From Colias croceus (Eukaryota; Arthropoda; Insecta; Lepidoptera; Pieridae), in NCBI RefSeq assembly GCF_905220415.1, contig NC_059550.1, positions 10,542,501 to 10,606,500 of the forward strand: a stretch of 64,000 bases of DNA, written 5' to 3'. Under the pieces are notes generated by a model. It was not told where the DNA came from. It saw only the letters and a list, made by a program, of their open reading frames with translations, and ran no database searches. This document shows positions 24,481 to 33,550 of this stretch, piece by piece. Positions within the stretch are counted from its first letter, which is position 1. The number at the start of each line of letters is the position of its first letter. The translations under genes were made by a program, and so were the position numbers.

Positions 24481-24626
24481 AATTACATGTCCCGCAGCCG
24501 GAGGCCCCAAAAGAAAACTCAGATGTACTTAGAAACTACATTTAATTACTAAAGTGAGACTTTACACCCATGTCTGCACGATGCAGACCGGAGTCAAAGA
24601 ATGAATTTATACATTATAATAATTAT
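24481..24626 (-). repeat. 3' LTR, first half (split by LINE)
   Basis: Matches 37517-37661 base for base by eye. It begins at the element end next to AACT and stops where the LINE starts. The bases TAT are repeated on both sides of the LINE. Confidence 0.9.
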
Positions 24627-25185
24627 TTGACAGGTGTCAACAGCAAAGTTAACATCAGCTGTTAGATTTTAAAATATAAAATTATTTAAAACTAATTGTA
24701 TATAGTGCTTAAATAGAAAATATTATTAATTATTAACCATTACATTGATGTACAAGTGAAAATTATTGTGAAACACACCTTCTATGGGATCTACGCAACG
24801 TTTAACTTTTTAACGCGGAGGTCAACGTGTCAACGGTTATCCCAATTCAAATATCTTCGATAAACCAGGGGAGTACTAGTTTTATAATTTCATATTTAAT
24901 TATAAACAACACCTATATTCATTTGTATTACCAACACCGCTCATATTTAATGAGCTACGTCACAATAAATACATTGGCACAAAAGTTACCGTCTCACTTT
25001 GCTTGACAAGTTGGAAGCAATTTAGAAGACAAAAACTTATCGCCCCAGACAATATTATTCTTTACTCTTTACTACATCATACCGTTAATCACTTATCAAC
25101 ATTCAGTACTACCATAATAGTATTCAAAATATATAATTATCTCATACATTTTCTTTCATCTGTTTCAGCAACTACAAAATACAAT

Positions 25186-26694
25186 ATGCTGACCCGCAAG
25201 GCAGTAGCTAAGGACATGGAGAATAAATTAAAAGCTGCACTCCATGATTTGAAAACTTCACAATCTTTATGTGAAAAACTCATACAAGAGCGGGATGAAA
25301 GTGAATTAGAGATTCAAGAAATAATTAAAAAGAACTCTCTTCTAAAGGCCGAGCTGGCAGAACTACACATGAAATACATTTATAGTGAAGACAAGTGCAA
25401 AGCCCTCCAAGACATTGTGGACAGCTTCCAGCAGTGCTCTAGTGACCATGAGATGGCTCTTAGCCGTATCGCTAAGTTGGAATGTAGCCTAATGGAAGTG
25501 CAAGAGGACAATCCCAAGCGGCAATGCAACACACCAAGTAGTCTTCATGATGAATTAGTTGAATGTGGACAGTTAAGTGGCTCTGTAAACTTTAAAAAAA
25601 TCAATTTCTCTTCACATAAGAAGTTGAAAAAATACCTTAGATTAAGTAAGTTTATCAAGCGTACCCAATCAATTGTTAGAAAGAGTTCTTTTAAAAATGT
25701 AGTTCAATTAGAGAAAGTCAATAAAAATCTGGTTCAAGAGTTAGACAAATATCATAGGGATCTAGAATATTATAAAATCTTGTATGATGTAGAAACAAAT
25801 GAATTAAAGGAGAAGATAGACTCTTTAAGTCAAATGTTAAATGATGTCAACCAGAAGTATTCTGCTGCCCAAATGCAAATAAACGAGCATATACAACAGG
25901 CAGATGACTTAATTAAGTTGAGTAATGAAAATATGGATCGCTTTGAGTCGCTGACCAATAAATATGTATGTCAGTGTTCAAAAAGTGACAATGAGCAAAC
26001 GTCGCCCCATAAGCTTGACTGCACAGACATACATAGTGTTAAACCCGTGACAACAATTTCAACTAGTAAAACTAAACACCTTTCCGAGCAGGAAATTATT
26101 GTGTTGTCAGATAGTATTGGTCAGGGTTTTGGCGCTATGCTCAACAATTTAGGGCTTAAAGTCACTAATATTTGCACTCCTAACAGTTCATTTAATTATA
26201 TAATCAAATCACTTGATCATTTTAGCTTTAATAAGAATAATATTGTAATTATACTATATGGAGATAGTTTAAATATAAAAAATAAGGATATTGATGTAGG
26301 ATTTCAAAAAATGTTGGAAATTAGTAGTCAGACTAAATGTAAATTTATGTTGTGTACATTGCCGTACCTACCTGGTTTGACACAAGAACAAAATAGATTA
26401 ATTCATAATATGAATTTAAAATTGTATAATGTAACAAATCATCATCGTGATGCATTTCTTTACTTTGACATTAATTTGTGTATTAAATCTTTTACTTTGA
26501 CAAAGAATACAGTGTATCTGCCATCTAGATATAAGCGAGAACTTGCTATGTTAATAGCATATAATATTAACCAGTCTGGTACATGTTTGTTATCAGACCC
26601 TGGATCTACTATAATTTTATGTAGTAGTAATAATAATTATATACACCAACCTTGTGTTGACAGAAAATCTAGCCCTAAGCTAGATTTAAACTAG
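25186..26694 (+). CDS. LINE ORF1: coiled coil and SGNH-esterase-like protein
   Basis: 502 residues from the first ATG in frame (MLTRKAVAKDMENK). The frame is open further upstream but without another good start. Residues about 10-110 and 170-270 are heptad-rich coiled coils, as used by LINE ORF1 proteins to multimerise on element RNA. Residues about 300-450 resemble the SGNH/GDSL esterase domain of CR1/L2-type ORF1: block I reads VLSDSIGQGFG, with candidate Ser310, and YGDS follows. The usual D-x-x-H block near the end is not visible (TVYLPSRYK stands in its place), so esterase activity is doubtful. The stop TAG at 26692-26694 directly follows a T TTA AAC heptamer in register with ORF2. No CCHC knuckle was seen. 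Confidence 0.8.
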   Translation: MLTRKAVAKDMENKLKAALHDLKTSQSLCEKLIQERDESELEIQEIIKKNSLLKAELAELHMKYIYSEDKCKALQDIVDSFQQCSSDHEMALSRIAKLECSLMEVQEDNPKRQCNTPSSLHDELVECGQLSGSVNFKKINFSSHKKLKKYLRLSKFIKRTQSIVRKSSFKNVVQLEKVNKNLVQELDKYHRDLEYYKILYDVETNELKEKIDSLSQMLNDVNQKYSAAQMQINEHIQQADDLIKLSNENMDRFESLTNKYVCQCSKSDNEQTSPHKLDCTDIHSVKPVTTISTSKTKHLSEQEIIVLSDSIGQGFGAMLNNLGLKVTNICTPNSSFNYIIKSLDHFSFNKNNIVIILYGDSLNIKNKDIDVGFQKMLEISSQTKCKFMLCTLPYLPGLTQEQNRLIHNMNLKLYNVTNHHRDAFLYFDINLCIKSFTLTKNTVYLPSRYKRELAMLIAYNINQSGTCLLSDPGSTIILCSSNNNYIHQPCVDRKSSPKLDLN

Positions 26695-27928
26695 TATATA
26701 AGACAACAGCTAAGCAGACTTTTTCTATTGTACATCAAAACATTCAAGGCTTGGCTAGCAAATTATTAGAAATAGAATTATTTTTAAATCATAATAGAAT
26801 TAAGGTTTTTTGTGTAACAGAACATTGGCTTAAACAATGTCAGTTGGTAATAAATATTGATAATTATACATTAAAAAGTATATACTTCAGGACATATGCT
26901 ATTCATGGAGGTTCTCTTATTTTTGTACACAATAGTGTAAAATGTAAAGAACGAACTGACATTGTTAGTCTTTCTGTAGAACGGACCATTGAACTGTCCT
27001 GTGTTGAACTGGAGCGTTACATTATTGTTTGCATTTATAGACCCCCTTCCAGTGACTATAATATGTTTGAGACAGTCATGGAAGAAATATTAAAGCGTTT
27101 AAGTAGGAGTAAAAAAAAAGTTATAGTATGTGGTGATTTTAATATTGATATACTTTTACAAACACAAACGGCTACACGAATTGTTAATTTGTTTCAGTCA
27201 TTTAATCTGTATAAACTTTTTAATGAACCCACACGAATTACACCTACTTCTGCAACCTGTATTGATAATATATACTGCGACTGCTTCTGTTTAGAGAAAA
27301 ATATTCTCAATACACTCACTTCGGATCACTGTGGCCAGAAAGTAGTTTTTGAATGGGATTGCTTACCTGAATTTAAAAGAATTAATGTTAGGCCTATAAG
27401 TAAAAAAGGCATTAATAAATTTAGAGATAATATTAATAAAAACCTGCCCGTACTGAATGATCAATCCTGTAATAATAATCCTTGTGAAATGTTTAAAAAT
27501 CTTTTCAATTTAGTTCATAATGAATTTGAAAAAATATTTAAAGTTAAATCTTTAAATATTACCAAGGATTTACCATTTAGTAAATGGGCGACACCTAGCA
27601 TACATAGGTGTAGGATCGTTCTTTATGAGTTATATGGTATGAAGCAATATAATAAAGACCCATCTTTTCTTAGTTATGTTAGAAATTACTCAAAAACTTT
27701 TAAAATTGTTTGTTTTACTGCGAAGCGATTGTATATCAGAGATAAAATACGCGAATCGGATAATAAAGTTAAAACAGTTTGGTCTATTATTAATGGTGAA
27801 ATGGGTAAAAGCAAATCAAGTAATACTATAAAACTTGTAAATAATGACAGGGTTATTGACAAAAGTGCTGATGTTGCGCTTGCTTTTGAAGAATTCTTCA
27901 GTAGTGTCCCTGTTACTATTACTAATAG
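26679..27928 (+). pseudogene. LINE ORF2, 5' part: AP-type endonuclease (split gene)
   Basis: N-terminal part of the LINE pol protein. The frame opens at 26679, inside ORF1, and no ATG precedes the domain. The apurinic-type endonuclease shows its usual landmarks: HQNIQGL, FCVTEHWL, YRPP, VCGDFNID and TSDHCG. This enzyme nicks the genomic target for target-primed reverse transcription. After a linker the frame reaches TITNS, where the 5.6-kb insertion starts. The frame runs on into inserted sequence to a false stop near 28118. The reverse transcriptase resumes at 33551 in the same phase. Confidence 0.85.
26685..26691 (+). promoter_or_regulatory. T TTA AAC slippery heptamer, candidate -1 frameshift site
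   Basis: In the ORF1 frame the sequence reads gaT TTA AAC tag. A -1 slip gives TTT AAA and then CTA GTA, which is exactly the ORF2 frame. That frame is open from 26679 and has no ATG before the endonuclease domain. The T TTA AAC heptamer is a classical efficient frameshift motif. Whether it works here is an inference. Confidence 0.6.
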
Positions 27929-27973
27929 CTGTGTTTTACCTGAAAATAAAACACATATTAAATACTTACCTAT

Positions 27974-28131
27974 ATTTGAAGCTTACTTATTGAGAAGGCA
28001 CCTAGCTTTTTCCGCCTATTTTCCCTCTCTTTCTCGTTGTATATATGCTATCTCTCTCGCACAAGGCACACCTCCCACCAGGTGGCGCGGCCGGCGCACG
28101 ATAATGTGCAGGCGCTAGATCTTCTTCATTG
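27974..28131 (+). repeat. inverted terminal repeat, left copy (158 bp)
   Basis: From ATTTGAAGCTTACTTATTGA to CTTCTTCATTG. It is the exact reverse complement of 33379-33536 as far as can be read. It includes a pyrimidine-rich stretch and a GC-rich core (ggtggcgcggccggcgcac). Confidence 0.9.
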
Positions 28132-28162
28132 AGTCGAAATCCTCAACAGGTGGACGTTAAGT

Positions 28163-28262
28163 GTAAGCTTCAAATATAGGTAAGTATTTAATATGTGTTT
28201 TATTTTCAGGTAAAACACAGCTATTAAACACTTGACCGTAATTTGAAGCTTACTTATTGAGA
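28163..28262 (+). repeat. internal complementary region (joined-ends copy)
   Basis: Positions 28163-28226 are the reverse complement of 27923-27986 (64 bp). Positions 28221-28262 are the reverse complement of 33515-33556 (42 bp). The two overlap at CTATTA, the complement of the TAATAG found once at each border. The block is thus a copy of the element's circle junction in inverted orientation, 31 bp from the left inverted repeat. Confidence 0.9.
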
Positions 28263-31185
28263 CCCGTTTGTTACCCACCTGGTGTATAATATATGGACGC
28301 CAATGTGAATTTGAATACATAAGTAATTACTTATTACTTTATTTGTAATAGTAAGGTGTGCCGATAGTATAACAATAAATCACACAAATTTTTATTATCT
28401 ATAATATTTTAACAATTCCAGAAGAAAAGTTAATCAAATAAGAACCAAAAAATTAATCATAATGATTAAAAGTATTAGAACTTATGAATTTGTTTCAAGC
28501 ATACCTTAGTTAATCTTTTGGGCTTGAAAAATAAAGTTACTTTAGCGTAAGTTTCATCTTAAGTACTATTAGACTAGATGATGCTTACAAAATTAAGCAA
28601 CAGCCGATCACCGATGAGGCAAGAATACCAAATAATAATACTCTTACTTTCTACTTCTACGCTAAAATGGTTGCTGTATATGTACTGGAAACAAATACTG
28701 ATTTATTTATAATAACACTATATTATGTTTATGATAACTGAACTCAAAGGAGTTAGAGACTAAAAACATAAGAGCTTATCTGTGTCCCAAACGTGCTATT
28801 ACTACAGCTAAATACGTTTGTTTTAATAAAATTTATTTTAAGATATAATATTATGACTTGCATCAGAACTTATTTACCGAAAGTCTCGGGGTTACATAAC
28901 GTGACCACAGATTTATTTATAATAATAGTGTTTCGGCCTTACTAATAAAATGTTACCCATTCGCTATGCAATGGATCAGTCATTGCAATAACCTGTCTTG
29001 TTTTTATGATTGACGTTTCATGTGAGCAAGAGCAGGACACAGCTATTGTATAAAATGGTAGAAATTTATCCATTGTTTAACTTTTTATTAGTAAGGCCGT
29101 TTATGTATAACACTAGGCCGTCAACAGATAGGAAATGAGCCAAATTTATCCGGTTCAACCAACTACTACTAGCTACTCCGTATGTGTTTTGGGTAGACGG
29201 AGGCAAAGAGGATTTTTATTCAGACTATATCATTTGACTTTCTCCACATTTGTCACCTTGTCACCTTCAGAGTCATTTTGCAGACTAGTGGTGCAGCACT
29301 GAACACTGTCTATTAGGTGGATGGTGCTGTTGACCGGGTCTTCAATTCTGCTTTCCAGAATTCCTTCGTCCCTATCGGTTCTACTACTACTGAAATAGCG
29401 GTATGCTTACACGTTGTTCAGGTCTCGAACTGACTAGGGTTTCTCATATCTCAACAACCCTTACTCGCTCTAACGAAAACAAATCTATCGCCGAGGAATT
29501 CTGCTACAGGCCAATGGCAAGAGAGATTATTAGCTTAACTATGCTATTATTATTATGTTCAGGAATATGGTGGATTTTTGAATACTATCATAGTCTGAAA
29601 GTATCTCCTTTCGATTAACTGCATTAAGGGTGCAGATCTGATTCCATCTTTGTTGCGTAGGAAGCCTACGACAGTCTAAGCAACACACTAGACAAAAGAA
29701 AGTTGCCCTGTATATGTTCGGTTGTTCCAACGTCCCTAATATGGCTAGCTTACTTTAGCTACCCCTTGATTGTAACTGCTACCAATGGAGGCATTGCTCA
29801 TGTGTTGTCCGCAGTTCTGCGAGTGCAAAATTGAAAAACTGAGCTCGTGGAGAGCTGTGTCGAAAGAATCTGTGTTAAGATTATGAGAGGACAGTTGGTT
29901 TTGGATGCGAAGATAGGACATTAGTTTATTCATCCGTAACCACGAGAGGCAGCCACGGACAGCGACATAGCAAGAACTATACTAGCAGTTTAGTTCGCTT
30001 ACCTGACTATGTCATATTTTAAATACAGTATATCCTCTGTATAGCATTGTATATATGACTACAGACAAACTTAATTCGCCCGTAACCACGAGAAGCAGGC
30101 ACGGACAGCGATATAGCAAGAACTAAACTAGCAATGTTTAGTTCGCTTACCAGACTTGGTAATGTTTTAAATGCATAGTCTAGTAGTATATATTATAGTC
30201 TGTATTGCATTGCATTTATTGCACCCCCCCCCCTCTTCAAATCAAAGAAATGAGAAGTCTTTTGGCAGAGCTTTCTCGTGAAGGGTAGGGGTTCCAAGTA
30301 ACGTCTTATTACACGAGGCTTTTGTTTGGAAAGATTGACTTTCCATTATTTATCCTCTATCCTAAGTAAATCAACCATCAGTAATCACAGCACACGTTTA
30401 CGTTGATAGGTGTATCAACGTTTATCATATATAATAATCCTGGTGGAATAACAAGAAACTGTCGAAGCAAATGATTATCCTAGTCCTTCAGCGATTTATT
30501 GTTTGACCCCTGAAGAAACCTCATGGGTGCCATAATGAGGCCAAATGGGTTGATATGCGAGTCGAATAAATTGCCTACAAGACCGGGTAACTAAAATAGG
30601 CCTATGAGAGGTCATAAGACCTAGAAGAGGTACGAGACATAATCAATCGTCATTTGTTATATTCAATCGCTTTGGTCTCTTCCGATGTTTTTATGTGAAA
30701 ATTGGTCGGCTAGTGCCATTGAATTACGACACTTAACATACCGTCGCGTTGACACAAGGTTTGGTGACATAGGGGCTTCCTCGAAACCATCGCCACTAAT
30801 CATCTACGAGATGATACTTGATCCGACTCACTTTCCTTTGTTGTGAATAGGCTCTGCATTGGTTAATACAATTTGTTCAGATCCAATTTCCATAATTGGT
30901 AAACCAATGGTTTCCTGATTAAATAAGCGTAAGCGGTACCCTTTTAGGAAAACGAAGTTCAAATTTCATGCGCCCATTATTAAACGTCTCTAACATTGTA
31001 TAGTAGGTTATATTACTATACTTATATTGTATAGATGTCCCACTATGAAGTAGATTTCAAAAACCTTTTTCCACCTACCTTATAAGAGTGAAGATCCATT
31101 ACTGTCACCTCTAAAACTTCTTTCGTGGGTCCTTGTTGGCGAAAGCAAATATCTATGATCATTTTATTGATCAATCCTTCGTAAA
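28263..31185 (-). other. internal non-coding DNA of the DIRS-like element
   Basis: No long open frame. On the minus strand near 30510-30575 a decayed reading resembles an RT block (PFGLIMAPMRFLQ, compare PFGL-x-x-AP-x-x-F). From 29935 a block starting cgtaaccacgag is repeated at 30081 with a 146-bp period. A C-tract lies at 30226-30234. Everything else is unassigned. Confidence 0.35.
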
Positions 31186-31189
31186 TTTG

Positions 31190-31520
31190 CACCAACCGTT
31201 ATAAAGCCCCGCGAGGGCTGATATATATATATTTGCTCCATTTCGTCGTGAGGGACGGTTGTAATCAAAGCCCCACGAGGGCTGATATATATTTGCTCCT
31301 GATATATATTTGCACAGTTTCCCGTAATGGACGGTTGTAATCAAAGCCCCGCGAGGGCTGATATATATTTGCACCATTTCCCCGTAATGGACGGTTGTAA
31401 TCAAAGCCCCGCGAGGGCTGATATATATTTGCACCATTTCCCCGTAATGGACGGTTGTAATCAAAGCCCCGCGAGGGCTGATATATATTTGCACCATTTC
31501 CCTGCGAGCGACGGCTGCAC
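31190..31520. repeat. 60-bp minisatellite, about 3 perfect and 2 imperfect units
   Basis: Units of exactly 60 bp (cccgtaatggacggttgtaa, then tcaaagccccgcgagggctg, then atatatatttgcaccatttc) repeat from about 31321 to 31510, with two diverged units before them. The period is a multiple of three and both strands stay open over the array, which yields artificial repeat proteins. It lies inside the DIRS-like element. Confidence 0.9.
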
Positions 31521-32232
31521 GAGGGATGGTAATTGCATAAGTTGCATGGCTAACCCCTGTTAGGAGTAGCGGCCACATATTTATGTATTTTGCTCCGATC
31601 AAGGTTTAAGGTGCTAATAAAAAATTAGCAGTTAATATTAATTTAAATAATATAACAATTAACAAGGTCCTTTAACTTATTTTTCAATGCTAGCGAGAGC
31701 TGTCCAGGATGAAATAAGAATAATTGATTTGACAAAGAAAATTTTTCATTATGTATAAAAAAGGAATTTAGTTAATACAAAATTCATAATTCAAATCATT
31801 TACACTAAATTTTAAAATGAACTTCGATTAATATTCATTTCAGTTCATGAAATCGATGTCACATTTAGTTGCTTTATATCCGTTAACATTCCTTACGAAC
31901 GCAGCCATACCGTCGTAGGACGATATTAGTGCACAAAATAATCTCCACTCACCCGCAATTTTTTACTTTTTGTCAAGGTGTACAAGTTTATAATATTATT
32001 CTAAAACGTTAGAATAAGTGAATTGTAAATCCTTTGAAACAAATGTCTCTAAACCTAATTACTAATTAAGGTATTCCGATAACTATACGATAACGTCCCT
32101 TTCAGCTCAAATTCGGTAAACCAGAGAATCTAATTGTAAAATTTTTGGTACTTACACGTTTTAACCAAAAAATTTTCATTATTTGAAACATAGGAAACGT
32201 AATTTTCAATCAAATTATCCGTGTGTAATATG

Positions 32233-32404
32233 TCTAACTATATAAAATAAAAGTGAATCCCAAAATGTGTTGGAGAGCGCACAACTTTAGAACAGCTGAA
32301 ACGATTTCTTATTATATTCCTTGAAGTACGAGGATGGTTCCTATGTAGAGAAAACGTGAACATGTACCACGGGCGAAGCCGGGGCGGACCGGGGCGGACG
32401 GGCG
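32233..32404 (+). mobile_element. Helitron-like element (family 3), 3' end altered
   Basis: Starts TCTAACTATATAAAATAAAA and shares aatgtgttgg, acttcaaggaatataat-type and cgaagccggggcggacc blocks with the pair at 45346-45694, in opposite orientation. The final CTAG is missing. The last block is instead duplicated (ccggggcgga twice). Confidence 0.65.
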
Positions 32405-32939
32405 TTTTCACATAAATACGGATCAGATAAATACTCTTAAAAGGACACGTATAGACGAGTCTTGAATGTGTGGTATATTCGTGGTACATACATACATGCG
32501 CGAATTCAATCATTATTCAAAGCGGCCAACTCCCGTAAAATTTCTAACATATCCCGACATGTTCTGACACGCCGTGATTCATGCAATTACGCTCTATATA
32601 ATTTGTTCTTGGAGCTGACTCATCTCGTTCAATAATTTTTAGTAATAAACTATGATTTGAATTCCGAACCGTTCCTAGTGATAACGACAATGTAATAAAG
32701 TCGTAGCAATGGATTGCATGCCTGTAAATCTTTGAGTTGGCTCATAGGCGTTAGCCTTGGATTTATCCATACTATAAATTGAAATTTTTCCACGAAAAAT
32801 TCACTTGTAACCTTGTAATATAAACACATTATTAAAAATGAAATAAAATGATAAAAATATCTATATACGAGAGAGGGTAATTGATATATCTAGTCGATAT
32901 CAAATAATTACAAAAGTTATATTAACGATTCGAGTAAAA

Positions 32940-33240
32940 CCGAACGGTAAATCCGTTAAAATTGCTTTACTCACGGTATCAAAGATTCAAATATTAATTT
33001 CAAATATATTGCATAATAAAATATTTCAAAAGAAAAAGTTACTATTTCAAGTAAAATGTAACGGTTGTATCGTTAATATTAAATATATTTATTCATGCTA
33101 TTAAGTATTTAAGCATATTGAAAAATAAACTATTGCTGAAGGATTCATTAAAAACTTCAACATTTTAAATAGTCCAACGGTTATACCGTTGATTTAAAAT
33201 ATTTTTACTCATTTTTAAGTAAAATATCATTAGAATAGAT
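32940..33240. repeat. degenerate about 117-bp periodic repeat with ACGGT palindromes
   Basis: Three palindrome-like motifs (AACGGTAAATCCGTTAA, AACGGTTGTATCGTTAA, AACGGTTATACCGTTGA) lie near 32944, 33060 and 33177, about 116-117 bp apart, close to the right inverted repeat. They could be protein-binding sites of the element. This is an inference. Confidence 0.5.
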
Positions 33241-33378
33241 GTAAAAATAACTCACTGTACCGATGCGACGGGATACACTTTTTCACACTTTTAACACTTG
33301 CTATATGCAATACTTAATACTTAATAGCACCAAGGTTGTAGTCTGGTACACAACCTTCCAGCGGCGGAAGCTAGACGC

Positions 33379-33536
33379 CAATGAAGAAGATCTAGCGCCT
33401 GCACATTATCGTGCGCCGGCCGCGCCACCTGGTGGGAGGTGTGCCTTGTGCGAGAGAGATAGCATATATACAACGAGAAAGAGAGGGAAAATAGGCGGAA
33501 AAAGCTAGGTGCCTTCTCAATAAGTAAGCTTCAAAT
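33379..33536 (-). repeat. inverted terminal repeat, right copy (158 bp)
   Basis: Exact partner of 27974-28131. The outer 14 bases (33537-33550, ending caagtgtt) are not repeated at the left end but are found in the internal complementary region. Confidence 0.9.
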
Positions 33537-33550
33537 TACGGTCAAGTGTT

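Larger units (their letters stand above)
27929..33550 (-). mobile_element. DIRS-like tyrosine-recombinase-type element, non-autonomous
   Basis: A 5,622-bp insert in LINE ORF2 with TAATAG at both borders (27923-27928 and 33551-33556). It carries 158-bp inverted terminal repeats, perfect by eye (27974-28131 and 33379-33536). Outside these are unequal outer ends of 45 bp (left) and 14 bp (right). A 100-bp internal region (28163-28262) is the exact reverse complement of right outer end, TAATAG and left outer end joined together. Unequal inverted repeats plus an internal complementary region next to one of them is the layout of DIRS-1. It implies a circular intermediate and recombination at a short shared sequence instead of staggered-cut duplication. 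No long frames survive inside, so the copy must have moved in trans. No recombinase was seen, which keeps the class assignment inferential. Confidence 0.65.

Noticed and set aside
28179..28209. Intron-like GGTAAGT to TTTTATTTTCAG in the joined-ends block
   Set aside because: Only about 31 bp, too short for an intron, and fully explained as the reverse complement of the element end.
31171..31602. Repeat proteins on both strands over the 60-bp array
   Set aside because: They are by-products of a 60-bp tandem repeat (a multiple of three) with no start context, motif or neighbours that support a gene.
27929..33550. Reading the 5.6-kb insert as a classical DNA transposon or small Polinton with a 6-bp duplication
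   Set aside because: Long inverted repeats and TAATAG borders would fit, but no transposase or polymerase is present. A simple cut-and-paste model does not explain unequal outer ends and an exact joined-ends copy inside. DIRS-like is the better fit, though not proven.
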